DNA from: Sphingomicrobium flavum
Lineage (GTDB): Bacteria; Pseudomonadota; Alphaproteobacteria; Sphingomonadales; Sphingomonadaceae
Length of the DNA stretch: 64,000 bases
Assembly (NCBI RefSeq): GCF_024721605.1
Contig: NZ_CP102630.1
Location: 1,488,001-1,552,000 of the forward strand
Direction: 5' to 3'
This document shows positions 30,761 through 40,725 of this stretch, piece after piece. The position numbers and the translations under genes were made by a program. The number at the start of each line of letters is the position of its first letter. Position 1 is the stretch's first letter. The notes beneath the pieces are model-generated. The model made no database searches, was not told the origin of the DNA, and saw only the letters and a list, made by a program, of their open reading frames with translations.

Positions 30761-31449
30761 CAGTCGCGGACCGGGAAGCAGTTTTCGCCGGCCGCGGTCA
30801 GCGCGGTGCAGGCCGCACTGGCCGCATTGCGATCGGGCGCCACCGCGCGCAGCCGATAGACGGTCTGCCCATTGACCCGCGCCTGGACGATATTCTTCTT
30901 CAGCCCCGCCACTTCGGGGAAGTTGGACGACAAGAGCACCCAGCCCGTCTCGGCCTTGGCGCGCGTGCCATAGGCGCCCAACTGGATCTGCGGCCCGGCC
31001 GGCGCAGGCGGCGTCACCGCAGGCGGCGCATCGGGCGCTGGCGCTTCCCTCGGTGCGGGCGCAGGTGCAGGCGCGGGCTCAGGCTCGCGTACTGCGATCA
31101 CCGGCGCTTCGGCCATCTTGGTCGTGTCCAGCCGCGCATCGGTTTCCTCACCGGCGGAAGTGGCAAAGGCGGTTTCGCTATCGCCCGCCACGTCCAGCCC
31201 GCCCGGATCATCGGGCTTCACCTTGATCGGCGTATCGGGGGCAGCGATCAGTTCGGGCGCGCCGCCGATCGACTGATTGGTCTGGCCCAGCCAGAACATG
31301 GTCGCCGCGACCAGCCCCATGGCGACCAGCACCACCACGATGAAGGCCGCCATCTTGCCACCGGAAATGGCGCGCGGCGCATCCTCGTCATCGACAGCCT
31401 CGAGCCAGGGCAGACGGTCCTCGTCATATCCCTGCCTTGCTTCAGCCAT
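30760..31449 (-). CDS. SPOR-domain membrane protein
   Basis: A 229-residue protein with a cytoplasmic N-terminus, a single helix (AAFIVVVLVAMGLVAATMFW), a proline/alanine-rich linker and a C-terminal SPOR domain beginning IQLGAYGTRAKAETGWVLLS. SPOR domains bind denuded glycan strands at division sites. It is coupled by TGATG junctions to both argS upstream and nagZ downstream, an arrangement usual in alphaproteobacteria. Confidence 0.9.
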   Translation of the reverse strand: MAEARQGYDEDRLPWLEAVDDEDAPRAISGGKMAAFIVVVLVAMGLVAATMFWLGQTNQSIGGAPELIAAPDTPIKVKPDDPGGLDVAGDSETAFATSAGEETDARLDTTKMAEAPVIAVREPEPAPAPAPAPREAPAPDAPPAVTPPAPAGPQIQLGAYGTRAKAETGWVLLSSNFPEVAGLKKNIVQARVNGQTVYRLRAVAPDRNAASAACTALTAAGENCFPVRD

Positions 31450-33176
31450 CAGCGCATCTCCTCGGCGGCCTCGACCCCCATGATCTTCAGGCCATTCTTG
31501 AGAACCTGCCCGATCCCGCGCGCCAATTCCAGCCTTGCTGCGGTGAGCGGAACATTATCTTCCAACAGGAAGCGCTTGGAGGGATCGTCATTGCCCCGGT
31601 TCCATGCCGCGTGCAGCTGCGCCGCCAGGTCATAGAGATAGAAAGCGATCCGGTGCGGTTCATGCGCGTGGGCTGCCTGTTCGACCATGCGCGGGAATTG
31701 CGCCGCCTTCTGCACCAGCGCCAGTTCTTCACCGTCGAGCAGCGACAGGTCCGCCCCCTCGCCCGAAATCCCGGCCGCTGCGGCCTTGCGCTGCAACGAG
31801 CAGATGCGCGCATGGGCATATTGCACATAGAAAACCGGATTGTCCTTGGAGGCTTCGACCACCTTGGCGAAATCGAATTCCAGCATGGCATCGGCCTTGC
31901 GGGTCAGCATCATGAAGCGGACCACATCCTTGCCCACTTCGCGCACCACATCGGCCAGCGTCACGAAATTGCCCGCGCGCTTGGACATTTTGATCGGCTC
32001 GCCCGCGCGCATCAGCTTGACCATCTGGACCAGCTTCACATCCAGATCGACGCGCCCGTCGGTCAGCGCGGTGACGGCAGACTGCACCCGCTTGACCGTG
32101 CCCGCATGGTCGGCGCCCCAGATGTTGACGAGGTGATCGGCCTTCTGCGCCTTTTGCAAATGATAGGCCGCATCGGCGCCGAAATAGGTCCAGCTGCCGT
32201 CCGATTTCTTCATCGGCCGGTCCTGGTCGTCGCCAAACTGGGTTGATCGGAACAGCGTCAGCTCGACCGGCTCCCAATCCTCGGGCGTCTCGCCCTTGGG
32301 CGCTTCCAGCATGCCGACATAGACGAGGTCCTTGGCCTTCAAGGTCTCCATCGCTTCCTCGACCTTGCCCGATGCCTGCAGTTCGGCTTCGGACGCGAAC
32401 AGGTCATGATGGATACCCAGCAGTCCAAGATCATGCTTGATCAACTCGATCATCGCAGCGACGGTCTTGGTCTTGAAGGTAGCCAGCCACTCGCTCTCGC
32501 TCTTGCCGACAAAATCCTCGCCGAATTCGGCCGCCAGCTGCTGGCCCACGGGTTTCAGATAATCGCCCGGATACAGCCCCTCGGGAATCTCGCCGATATC
32601 CTCGCCCAGCGCCTCGCGGTACCTGAGGTGCGCCGACCGCGCGAGCGTATCGACCTGGCTGCCCGCATCGTTGACATAATATTCGCGCACCACGCCAAAG
32701 CCCGCCCATTCGAGCAGGTTGGCCAGCGCATCGCCCACCACCGCGCCGCGGCAATGCCCCATATGCATCGGCCCGGTCGGGTTGGCGGAGACATATTCGA
32801 CATTGACGATTTCGCCCTTGCCCGTTTCGGTCCGCCCATATTCATCACCGACGCCAAGGATGGTCGTCAGCTCGTCGCGCCAGGCATTTCCGTCCAGCCG
32901 GATATTGATGAAGCCGGGGCCCGCAATCTCCACCGCGGTCACGCCCTTCACGGTTTCCAGCCGCGGCGCAATTTCGCCCGCCAGCGCTCGCGGATTGGTC
33001 CCCGCCGCCTTGGCCAGCACCATCGCCGCATTGGTGGCCAGGTCGCCGTGCGACGGATCGCGCGGCGGCTCGACCGCAACATTCCTGCGGTTGATGTCCG
33101 CTGGCAACGTCCCGGCGGCGGCAAGCTCGTCGAGGATGGCGTCCAGCGCCGATGCGAATTGGGCGTAAAGTGACAT
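31449..33176 (-). CDS. argS: Arginyl-tRNA synthetase
   Basis: Class I synthetase of 575 residues. The HIGH-type signature is in SANPTGPMHMGHCRGAVVGD and the KMSK loop in IKMSKRAGNFVTL; the C-terminal anticodon-binding domain contains YVQYAHARICSLQRK. It leads the argS-SPOR-nagZ run. Confidence 0.97.
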   Translation of the reverse strand: MSLYAQFASALDAILDELAAAGTLPADINRRNVAVEPPRDPSHGDLATNAAMVLAKAAGTNPRALAGEIAPRLETVKGVTAVEIAGPGFINIRLDGNAWRDELTTILGVGDEYGRTETGKGEIVNVEYVSANPTGPMHMGHCRGAVVGDALANLLEWAGFGVVREYYVNDAGSQVDTLARSAHLRYREALGEDIGEIPEGLYPGDYLKPVGQQLAAEFGEDFVGKSESEWLATFKTKTVAAMIELIKHDLGLLGIHHDLFASEAELQASGKVEEAMETLKAKDLVYVGMLEAPKGETPEDWEPVELTLFRSTQFGDDQDRPMKKSDGSWTYFGADAAYHLQKAQKADHLVNIWGADHAGTVKRVQSAVTALTDGRVDLDVKLVQMVKLMRAGEPIKMSKRAGNFVTLADVVREVGKDVVRFMMLTRKADAMLEFDFAKVVEASKDNPVFYVQYAHARICSLQRKAAAAGISGEGADLSLLDGEELALVQKAAQFPRMVEQAAHAHEPHRIAFYLYDLAAQLHAAWNRGNDDPSKRFLLEDNVPLTAARLELARGIGQVLKNGLKIMGVEAAEEMR

Positions 33177-33250
33177 GCAAAAAATCCAATGAAACAGGCT
33201 AGGCCGCGCCTCTAGCGCAGCCTTCGGGATTCGTCACCCGGTGAAAGCTG

Positions 33251-33715
33251 TTATCGGCTGGCGGTCGGCGGGGTGATGATGCGCCATTCGGTCGGCTTGT
33301 CGCCACCGACGATCTGCACAGCAGGCCTCGTCACTACCGCATCGGCAAAGGCGAAATGGCTGTGATCGCCCTCATCCAGGCTTTCGACCAGGCGATAGCC
33401 GGCGGCGCGATAGGCGGCATCGATCTGGCGATGCGTCACGCCGGGCCTTCGCGCAATATCGATGGCACGGCCCGAGAGATGATAGCTGTTGCGCGCACCG
33501 CCTACGCGGCGATTATGTTCGGGGCTGCGCTTGAGGCTGGTGACGCGGCCATAGGATGCGCCAAGCTCCGCCACCCCAGACAGGCTGAACGCCGCCGGCA
33601 CCGGTTGCAGCGACGGATCGACATATTCGGGCCTGCCGACCAGGCGGATGCCCCAGTCGGTTTCCTTCTTGTCCGCCGGCTCGGCCGCCAGCATCATCAT
33701 CATCGTCAATAGCAT
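33251..33715 (-). CDS. M15-family peptidase (D,D-carboxypeptidase-like)
   Basis: A 154-residue protein with the M15_3-type zinc motif parts SYHLSGRAIDIA and DEGDHSHFAF, giving the His, Asp and His ligands expected of peptidoglycan D-Ala-D-Ala carboxypeptidases and related amidases. The start MLLTMMMMLAAEPADKK follows GGAGGGG and gives a short hydrophobic N-terminus that might aid export; a longer start 13 codons upstream is possible. The product may trim cell-wall peptides. Confidence 0.75.
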   Translation of the reverse strand: MLLTMMMMLAAEPADKKETDWGIRLVGRPEYVDPSLQPVPAAFSLSGVAELGASYGRVTSLKRSPEHNRRVGGARNSYHLSGRAIDIARRPGVTHRQIDAAYRAAGYRLVESLDEGDHSHFAFADAVVTRPAVQIVGGDKPTEWRIITPPTASR

Positions 33716-33810
33716 GTCGTCGAACCCCTCCGCTCGAAGAGGTCTGTATAACATGCGTTAACCGATTCGTTCAAACACCCCTTTCCCGCCCTGGGACAAA
33801 GCGTGCGAAA

Positions 33811-34302
33811 TCAGAGATTTTCGGGGTCGAAATCAGCCGACCATTCACCCTCGGTGCGGCGGCGGTACTCATCGGCAATCCGCCATTTTCGCTCGAACCA
33901 CCAGAAGCAAAGGCCAGTCGCCGCGCCAATCACGATTTCGGGCCCGAACAGCCCCCCGCCCCAGGGCGCACGGAAATTCTGCCACAACAGATAATAGAGT
34001 ATCGACGCCAGGATCTTGCCCCCGATCGCCCCCATGATGAGCGAGGCGATCGGCAGCCACCAGGCGCGAAAATCGCCCTCCACCGCCTGCGCCGCGGGCA
34101 GGCCGAAGATCAGCAGGCCCACCGCCGCCAGCGGCACGATGAAGGCGCCGTAGACCATCGCGACCAAGGGCAGCGCCCAGCCCGGTCCCTCGGGCAGGTT
34201 GCCCGACACCGCCAGCCAGCCCAGCCACAGGATGATGCCCAGATAGGACCCCGTGATCGACCCCATGATGATCGGCCTGCGCGCGGAAAAAGGCCGGATC
34301 AT
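33811..34302 (-). CDS. Hypothetical four-helix membrane protein
   Basis: A 163-residue protein with hydrophobic segments near residues 14-34, 42-65, 85-108 and 125-140, and a charged C-terminus (FERKWRIADEYRRRTEGEW). No family recognised. Its ATG overlaps the stop of the NAD(P)-binding gene by four bases, so they form an operon with dgt upstream. Confidence 0.6.
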   Translation of the reverse strand: MIRPFSARRPIIMGSITGSYLGIILWLGWLAVSGNLPEGPGWALPLVAMVYGAFIVPLAAVGLLIFGLPAAQAVEGDFRAWWLPIASLIMGAIGGKILASILYYLLWQNFRAPWGGGLFGPEIVIGAATGLCFWWFERKWRIADEYRRRTEGEWSADFDPENL

Positions 34303-34943
34303 TGGCTAAGCGCTGTCAATTCAGGATTGTGATGGATAAAGACACCCTCGCCTTGCTTGCCGACCAGCGCCGCCATCGCCGCCGCAACCCGTCCCGCATC
34401 GATCGCCTGATATTTCTCCAGCGGCCCGCGCAGGATCAAATTCATCAGCGGCGAGATAACGATGCCCAGCCGCTCGCCCAGTCGCCGCTCGCTGCCTCGA
34501 TCCCCGCGCAACAGACCAGGTCGGATGATATCGAGCCGCGCAAAACCCAGCCCCCGCACATCCGCCTCCATCCGACCCTTGAGGCTGAGATAATTGTTGC
34601 GGCTATCCGCATCCGCCATGGCCGAGGACACCACGATCAACTGCCGCGCCCCCGCCGCCTTGGCGGCCCGCGCAAAATTTACGACGGCATGCCGATCGAT
34701 CGCCTCGAAGAGCTCCCAATCCTTCACCTTGGCCCAAGTCGTCCCGATGGTCGCGATCGCCACATCGACGGTCTCGCCCTCCAGCAGCGAAGGCCAATCC
34801 TCCATCCCGCCAATCTTCTCGCGCCACCCCTCACGCACAGGCAAACTGGCCCGGCGCGATAGCGACAGCAGTTCATGCGAGCGCAGCAGCGGCAACAGTT
34901 CCGATCCGATGAGCCCGGTCGCGCCGATCAGGGCGATGCGCAT
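34299..34943 (-). CDS. NAD(P)-binding Rossmann protein (HTATIP2-like oxidoreductase)
   Basis: A 214-residue protein with GATGLIGSELLPLLRSHEL at the N-terminus and the atypical short-chain dehydrogenase layout, including IVVSSAMADADSRNNYLSLK and a downstream IIRPGLLRGDRGSERR. These features match the HTATIP2/NmrA-like group. The start lies directly after the dgt stop with no gap. Substrate unknown. Confidence 0.78.
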   Translation of the reverse strand: MRIALIGATGLIGSELLPLLRSHELLSLSRRASLPVREGWREKIGGMEDWPSLLEGETVDVAIATIGTTWAKVKDWELFEAIDRHAVVNFARAAKAAGARQLIVVSSAMADADSRNNYLSLKGRMEADVRGLGFARLDIIRPGLLRGDRGSERRLGERLGIVISPLMNLILRGPLEKYQAIDAGRVAAAMAALVGKQGEGVFIHHNPELTALSQ

Positions 34944-36107
34944 CTAGAAGCGATCCGGCAAGTTTACCGGTCCGATCCATTCCGCATGCCTGGCGATGGC
35001 AAAGGTGTCGGTCATGCCGGCAATATAGTCACCGATGGCGCGGTGCACAGCCTGTTCGCCCTCGCCCCGCACCCAGCCTTGAGGCAGCAATTCGGGCCGC
35101 TCCTTCAGGCAGCGCGCCAGATCGCCAACGATGCGCTGTGCTTCCACGCGGATCGGGCGCAGCGCCGCGCTGTCATAAAGATGCGCGTATAGATGCCGCT
35201 TGAGCACGCGTTCCTCGGCCTGCATTGCATCAGAAAAACCTGCCAACTGCTGACCGGCAGCGCGCACATCCTCGATCGTCTCCGCCCCAGCCGACGCGAC
35301 GCGCCGCTCGGTCTCCGCCAGCACGTCGCCGACCATCGTCCCGATCATGTCGCGCACCAGCGCCGATTGCTTGCGGTCGGCATCGAGGCCCGGATGCCGC
35401 GCGGTGATCGCATCCCAGTGGCGCTTGACCAGCGGCACGCCGTCGATCAACGCTTCGAGGTCCAAAATTCCCGCGCGAAGCCCATCGTCAATGTCATGAT
35501 TGTCATAGGCGATATCATCGGCAATCGCCGCGACCTGCGCCTCAAGCCCCGGCCAGCTCTCCAGCGCCAGCGGAAAGGCCGCATCCGCCTCCGCCATCGC
35601 CCAGCCCGGGTCCAGAACCGGCCCATTATGCTTGGCCAGCCCCTCCAGCGTCTCCCAGCTGAGGTTGAGCCCGTCAAAGCCGGGATAAGGCGTCTCGAGC
35701 AGACTCACCAGCCGGATCGAATGGGCATTATGATCGAACCCGCCCGCATCGGCGAGTTCGCGCTGCAGTGCATCCTCTCCGCCATGACCGAAGGGCGGAT
35801 GGCCAAGATCATGCGCCAGGCACAAGGCTTCGGTCAGATCCTCGTTCAGCCCCAGCGTGCGCGCCATCGCCCGGCCGATCTGCGCGACTTCCAGGCTGTG
35901 CGTCAGCCGCACCCGAAAATGATCGCCATCGGGCGCCACGAACACCTGCGTCTTGTGGCGCAGGCGGCGGAAACTCACTGAATGGATGATGCGGTCGCGG
36001 TCGCGCTGGAAGGCATCGCGCGGCCCGCGCGGGCCCCGATCGTCCTCGCCGTGCAGGCGGCCCTTTGACTGGCCGGGATGGGCAGCGAGCCCCCTCAATG
36101 CCCCCAT
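34944..36107 (-). CDS. dgt: dGTP triphosphohydrolase-like HD protein
   Basis: A 387-residue HD-domain protein of the deoxyguanosinetriphosphate triphosphohydrolase group (short, SAMHD1-like form). Motifs include RDRIIHSVSFRRLRHKTQVF, RLTHSLEVAQIGRAMARTL and ALCLAHDLGHPPFGHGGEDAL (the metal-binding HD pair). It hydrolyses dNTPs to nucleosides and triphosphate in related enzymes. Confidence 0.92.
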   Translation of the reverse strand: MGALRGLAAHPGQSKGRLHGEDDRGPRGPRDAFQRDRDRIIHSVSFRRLRHKTQVFVAPDGDHFRVRLTHSLEVAQIGRAMARTLGLNEDLTEALCLAHDLGHPPFGHGGEDALQRELADAGGFDHNAHSIRLVSLLETPYPGFDGLNLSWETLEGLAKHNGPVLDPGWAMAEADAAFPLALESWPGLEAQVAAIADDIAYDNHDIDDGLRAGILDLEALIDGVPLVKRHWDAITARHPGLDADRKQSALVRDMIGTMVGDVLAETERRVASAGAETIEDVRAAGQQLAGFSDAMQAEERVLKRHLYAHLYDSAALRPIRVEAQRIVGDLARCLKERPELLPQGWVRGEGEQAVHRAIGDYIAGMTDTFAIARHAEWIGPVNLPDRF

Positions 36108-36114
36108 GCCGCCC

Positions 36115-37773
36115 CTAGAGCTTTTCGATCTTGAGGCCCGCCGGATCGCGCCGCCAGGAGAAGCTGTCGACGCCCTCGGCCTTCAGCTTGTTGACCAGGG
36201 TCTGCGCCGCGCCCGAATTGGGGAAGGGCCCGACCAGCAGGCGATAATAGTCGACGCCCTGCGTGACATGCCCCGACTGGCCATTTAACGCACTGCCCGC
36301 CTGGAGCGAAATCCGCCGCCACTCGAACGGCATCGCGTCCTTGCGCGATCCTCCCGCCAGCTGCACCCAATGCGTCCCTTCCACGCCGATATCGGGCTTG
36401 GGTGCGGGGCGCGGGGCTTCGACCTTGGGGCGCGAGACCTGCGTTTCTACCTTGGGCTGCGGTGCAGGCGGCACTTCCACCTTGGGCCGCGAAATCTGCG
36501 CGGGCATCCGGCTCAGTGTCGTGTCGATGCTGGCGAGCCGTTCGCCCGCATCGGGTTGGCTGTTCGCGACGACATTGTCGTCATTGCGCGTGGCGGCGGG
36601 CGGCAGCTGGATCGTATCGACCCGGCTTTCCCGCACCGGCTCGGCCACCGGCTGGCTCGATGGCAGCTGGAACCCGCTCAGTCCGGGCTGTACGCTGCTG
36701 GTCGTGGTGGGCGTGCTCGTCGTGGGCGTGCTCGTCGCGGGCGCGGGCTGCTGCTGCTGCGCCGGCTCATCGGGTGTTACTTCGACTAACTGGACCCGCC
36801 GATCGCGCCCATGCGGCGTGGGACGTTCCACCACCTGCTGGCGAAAGACACGGCGGCGCCGTTCGGGCTGGCTCGCCTGCGGCGCGGCCTCGACCGACGC
36901 GGCACTGGCCGTGCGGCGCGTCTCGACCGGACGGCTCGGCTGGTCGAGCGAAGGTGTGGCCTGGCGGCGCGGCGTCGCCTGCGGCTGCTGCGGCGGCGGT
37001 CCGGCGGCGGCCATCTGTACATCGCGCTCGGTCGGGAATTGCCCCAGATGCACCGCTGCGGCCTTTTGCGGCACGCTGATCAGCGCCAGGCGGCGAATGA
37101 AGGGATCGATCCGGTCTGCGGTGCCCGGCATCGCATTATCGAAGGCGCGCCGCGCCCCGTCCATGTCCCCCGTCAGCGCCAGCACGAAGGCGCGGTTGCG
37201 CTGCGCATCGGCATCGCCAATGTCGAGCAGGGGTTTGAGGAACGCCAGCGCCCCGGTGCGATCGCCCTGCATCGCCAGGTTGAGCGACAGTCGGCGCCGC
37301 GCATCATAATCGCGCCGCGACCCCAGCGCTGCGCGATAGTCGCGCTCGGCCGCTTCGAGCTGGCCGTTGAGATCATAAGCCAGCCCGCGATCCACCCCGA
37401 CTTGGGCGGGCGTGGCGCCCAGCCGCTCGGCCTGCGCAAAATAGGTCAGTGCGCGGTCGGCGTCGCCCGATGCCGCCATCGTGGCGCCCAGCCCGGCCTG
37501 CGGGCGCGGATCGTTGGTGTGATAGGTTGCAGCGCGCCCGAAAAAGCCGCCGGCCGCCTGGAGGTCGCCCAGCGCGACCGACGCATAGCCCGCTGAAATC
37601 AGCGCTTCCAGACTGTCGGGATTGCCCTGTAGCGCAACCAGTTGCTCCTTGAGCACCTCGGCGGGATCGCGTTCCTGATAGGCGGATTGCGCACTCACAG
37701 GCACGGCGGCCAGCATCATGCCGGCACTGGCCAGCGCGACTGCAAACGCCCTTCTCATCGAATCTTTTTGCAT
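36115..37773 (-). CDS. Periplasmic TPR and SPOR protein
   Basis: A 552-residue protein with a signal peptide (RRAFAVALASAGMMLAAVPV then SAQ), tetratricopeptide-like repeats over about 35-230 (ALISAGYASVALGDLQAAGG, AERLGATPAQVGVDRGLAY), a long proline, glutamine and threonine-rich linker, and a C-terminal SPOR domain from WVQLAGGSRKDAMPFEWRRI. It lies downstream of ftsZ on the same strand. The SPOR domain suggests binding at septal glycan; the TPR part suggests partner proteins. Confidence 0.85.
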   Translation of the reverse strand: MQKDSMRRAFAVALASAGMMLAAVPVSAQSAYQERDPAEVLKEQLVALQGNPDSLEALISAGYASVALGDLQAAGGFFGRAATYHTNDPRPQAGLGATMAASGDADRALTYFAQAERLGATPAQVGVDRGLAYDLNGQLEAAERDYRAALGSRRDYDARRRLSLNLAMQGDRTGALAFLKPLLDIGDADAQRNRAFVLALTGDMDGARRAFDNAMPGTADRIDPFIRRLALISVPQKAAAVHLGQFPTERDVQMAAAGPPPQQPQATPRRQATPSLDQPSRPVETRRTASAASVEAAPQASQPERRRRVFRQQVVERPTPHGRDRRVQLVEVTPDEPAQQQQPAPATSTPTTSTPTTTSSVQPGLSGFQLPSSQPVAEPVRESRVDTIQLPPAATRNDDNVVANSQPDAGERLASIDTTLSRMPAQISRPKVEVPPAPQPKVETQVSRPKVEAPRPAPKPDIGVEGTHWVQLAGGSRKDAMPFEWRRISLQAGSALNGQSGHVTQGVDYYRLLVGPFPNSGAAQTLVNKLKAEGVDSFSWRRDPAGLKIEKL

Positions 37774-37837
37774 ATCGCTCCCATGCCAGACCCAGCCTGT
37801 CTTGCACCTGACCGGGGACGCATAAGCGGCAAGACGG

Positions 37838-37871
37838 GGCAGGCGAGCGACGAATGGTCGCCCGCCCTGCC
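37838..37871 (-). terminator. Hairpin after ftsZ (no U run)
   Basis: GGCAGGCGAGCGAC and GTCGCCCGCCCTGCC pair with one bulge around a five-base loop, 9 bases past the ftsZ stop. There is no T run on the minus strand, so it may be a processing site or weak terminator between ftsZ and the TPR/SPOR gene. Confidence 0.45.
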
Positions 37872-37879
37872 ATTAAGTC

Positions 37880-39304
37880 TTACTGATTATTCTGCCGGTT
37901 AAGAAACCGCGGAATATCAAGGGGTTCGCGGCGGAACGATGGGCCGCTATCGCCCTGCGATTCGGTCGCTTCGGCGCCGCGTGCGATGTTGGACATGCGC
38001 TCGAACAAGGTGCCGCCGCTGGCCGCTTCGCTGCCCTTGTCGGCAGTGTCGGGCGCAGCTTCTGCGACCACGCCGTCATCCTCGTCATCGTCCATTGGCA
38101 CGAAGGGCGGCTTGGTGACCGGAGGGGTCAGCACGTCCTCGGTGTCCAGCGTCAGTTCCTCGGCGACATCTTCGGCGGTGAGGTCGAGCGTGTCGTCCTC
38201 ATCCTCTTCCACCGCAGCCGGCTGGGCGACGACGTTGGTGGTGACCGTCGGCTTGGCCGACGTCGGGAAGGTGAAGACCTTGCCGGCGCCTGCGCTGCTG
38301 GTGGTACTGGCGCGATTCGTGGTCGGCATCGCGCCTTCCTCCGCCTCGATCCCGGTAGCGACGACGCTGACGCGGATCTTGCCGTTGAGATCGTCATTGA
38401 AGGCACTGCCCCAGATAATGTTGGCATCATCGTCGACCAGTTCCTTGATGTGGCTGGCGGCCTCGTCGACCTCCATCAGCTTCATGTCCATGCCGCCGGT
38501 GATCGAGATGATGACGCCCTTGGCGCCCTTCATGCTGACACCATCGAGCAGCGGGTTGGAAATGGCCTTTTCGGCGGCTTCGATGGCGCGGTTCTCGCCC
38601 TCGGCTTCGCCCGTGCCCATCATCGCCTTGCCCATCTCTCCCATCACCGAACGCACGTCGGCAAAGTCGAGGTTGATGAGGCCCGGCATGACCATCAGGT
38701 CGGTGATGCCGCGAACGCCCTGCTGCAACACTTCGTCAGCCATTTCGAAGGCTTCCTTGAAGGTGGTGTCAGCATTGGCGAGGCGGAACAGGTTCTGGTT
38801 GGGAATGACGATCAGCGTGTCGACATGCTGCTGCAATTCCTCAAGCCCGCTTTCGGCCGAACGCATGCGACGCGCGCCTTCGAAGGCAAAGGGCTTGGTG
38901 ACGACGCCAACGGTCAGGATGCCCTTGTTGCGCGCGGTCTTGGCGATGACAGGTGCCGCGCCGGTGCCGGTGCCGCCGCCCATGCCGGCCGCGATGAAGC
39001 ACATGTGCGCGCCTTCCAGCGCCTTTTCGATTTCTTCCATCGTCTCTTCAGCCGCAGCGCGGCCGATTTCGGGACGCGAGCCTGCGCCGAGACCCTGGGT
39101 GATCTTGAGGCCAAGCTGGAGGCGCTTGTCCGCCGCCGAGGAATTGAGTGCCTGGGCATCGGTGTTGGCAACGAGGAATTCGACCCCCTGGACATCCGCC
39201 GCGATCATGTTGGCCACGGCGTTCCCGCCTGCACCGCCGACCCCGATCACACTGATCCTGGGACGGAGTTCATCGACTTCCGGACGCATCAGGTCGATAC
39301 TCAT
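37880..39304 (-). CDS. ftsZ: Cell division protein FtsZ
   Basis: Tubulin-like GTPase that forms the Z ring. The 474 residues carry [14 protein letters not shown], the tubulin signature [10 protein letters not shown], a T7 loop with [14 protein letters not shown], a long acidic linker rich in Asp and Thr, and the C-terminal FtsA-binding peptide [12 protein letters not shown]. The chosen start [12 protein letters not shown] has GAGGGGGA upstream. Last of the dcw genes, 167 bases after ftsA with a strong hairpin in the gap. Confidence 0.97.
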   Translation of the reverse strand: MSIDLMRPEVDELRPRISVIGVGGAGGNAVANMIAADVQGVEFLVANTDAQALNSSAADKRLQLGLKITQGLGAGSRPEIGRAAAEETMEEIEKALEGAHMCFIAAGMGGGTGTGAAPVIAKTARNKGILTVGVVTKPFAFEGARRMRSAESGLEELQQHVDTLIVIPNQNLFRLANADTTFKEAFEMADEVLQQGVRGITDLMVMPGLINLDFADVRSVMGEMGKAMMGTGEAEGENRAIEAAEKAISNPLLDGVSMKGAKGVIISITGGMDMKLMEVDEAASHIKELVDDDANIIWGSAFNDDLNGKIRVSVVATGIEAEEGAMPTTNRASTTSSAGAGKVFTFPTSAKPTVTTNVVAQPAAVEEDEDDTLDLTAEDVAEELTLDTEDVLTPPVTKPPFVPMDDDEDDGVVAEAAPDTADKGSEAASGGTLFERMSNIARGAEATESQGDSGPSFRREPLDIPRFLNRQNNQ

Positions 39305-39434
39305 GCTCTTCCCCCTCACCTTTTAACTGTTTGAACCGTCATCATGAATCTTTGCACATGCCGATTCCGCGCCCAAGCAAAAAGTTAACGCGAGGCGAAA
39401 AAATCTTCAGATTGATTCAAATCGGGACGGCAAA

Positions 39435-39474
39435 TGAGTCTTTCGCGCAACTATTGCGTGGCGAAAGGGACTCA
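39435..39474 (-). repeat. Hairpin at the ftsA stop in the ftsA-ftsZ gap
   Basis: TGAGTCTTTCGC and GCGAAAGGGACTCA pair over 12 bp with a two-base bulge around a 14-base loop; the outer arm includes the ftsA stop codon. No T run follows. In this cluster, where most junctions overlap, the 167-base gap with this hairpin marks a likely point of transcript processing or separate ftsZ promotion. Confidence 0.5.
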
Positions 39475-40725
39475 ATAACCCTCCTTGAGCGCCCGGATCA
39501 GGCGAGAGAGCAATCCGCCGCGCTTGGCATGGCGCGTCACTTCGCCGAGCGCGAGGTCGTTGAGGTCGTCCCCCCGCTCCTCGCGCGCCGCCAGCATGAT
39601 GAGGCCGATGAGCGTCGCCGATGCCGGCCCCGCCAGCGCGTCGGGCAGGCCCGGCAGCCCCCGCGGACGGCCCACGCGCACCTGCCGGCCCAGCACGCCG
39701 CCCATATAATCGTCGACATTCTTGAGCTCGGCTCCGCCGCCCGTGACCACCACCTGCCGCCCGACCGGCCCGGAAAAACCAAGGCTCTTGAGCGCCGCAT
39801 CCACTTCGCTCGAAATCTCCTCGACGCGCTGGCGGATGACGGTGACCAGTTGCGCACGGGTGATCCGCGTCGGCTCTCCGCTGGCGCCCACTTCGGCATC
39901 GATCATGTCATGATTGTCGCGCGGGCTCTGCATCGCCGAACCGTAAAAACATTTCATCCGCTCGGCATCGCGGCGCGGCACGCCGAATGCCATCGCAATA
40001 TCCTCGGTCACGTCGCGCGCGCCCAGCGGGATCGAGCGCAGCCCGACCAAAATGCCGCCGACGTGGAGCGAGACATTGGTGACGTCCGCACCCAGTTCGA
40101 CCAGCGCCACGCCAAGGTCGCGCTCATCCTCGGTCAGCACGGCTTCGGCCGACGCGCTCGGCGCCGCCACGATCGCGCGCACCCCCAGATGCGCGGAGCG
40201 AATGACATAATCGAGGTTGCGGAGCGGCGCTTCGTCAGCGGCGATCACATGGATATCGACACCAAGGCGCGAAGCATGGAGCCCGCGCGGATTCTTCACC
40301 CCCTGCACCCCATCGATGGTGTAGAGTGCAGGATGCGCGTGGAGCACCACCTGCCCGTCGCGATCGATCGCGGCGCGCCCCGCCTCCAGCAACGCGGCCA
40401 CATCGCTCGTCTCGACCTGGTGCCCGCCAAGCTCCACCTCGACATGCGCGACATCGCTGACCAGCCCGCCCGCGGCAAAGCTGGCCCAGCTATCGTCGAC
40501 CGTGACCCCGCTCATCCGCTCGGCAAGGTCCACCGCTTCGCGCACCGCGACCTCTGAAATATCCATGTCGGTAATATAGCCGCGCTTCACGCCCCGGCTT
40601 TCGCGCTGGCCCGACCCCAATACCTTGAGATTACCCTCATCGTCCTGCGACACCACCAGTGCCGAGACTTTGGACGATCCGATATCGACTGCGGCAATCA
40701 GCTTGCCGTCATGCACTGCCGCCAT
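39472..40725 (-). CDS. ftsA: Cell division protein FtsA
   Basis: Actin-like protein that links FtsZ to the membrane. The 417 residues start with KLIAAVDIGSSKVSALVV, the phosphate-1 motif, include VVTGGGAELKNVDDYMGGVL, and end with an amphipathic, basic membrane-targeting helix (GLLSRLIRALKEGY). Its start shares one base with the ftsQ stop. Confidence 0.96.
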   Translation of the reverse strand: MAAVHDGKLIAAVDIGSSKVSALVVSQDDEGNLKVLGSGQRESRGVKRGYITDMDISEVAVREAVDLAERMSGVTVDDSWASFAAGGLVSDVAHVEVELGGHQVETSDVAALLEAGRAAIDRDGQVVLHAHPALYTIDGVQGVKNPRGLHASRLGVDIHVIAADEAPLRNLDYVIRSAHLGVRAIVAAPSASAEAVLTEDERDLGVALVELGADVTNVSLHVGGILVGLRSIPLGARDVTEDIAMAFGVPRRDAERMKCFYGSAMQSPRDNHDMIDAEVGASGEPTRITRAQLVTVIRQRVEEISSEVDAALKSLGFSGPVGRQVVVTGGGAELKNVDDYMGGVLGRQVRVGRPRGLPGLPDALAGPASATLIGLIMLAAREERGDDLNDLALGEVTRHAKRGGLLSRLIRALKEGY

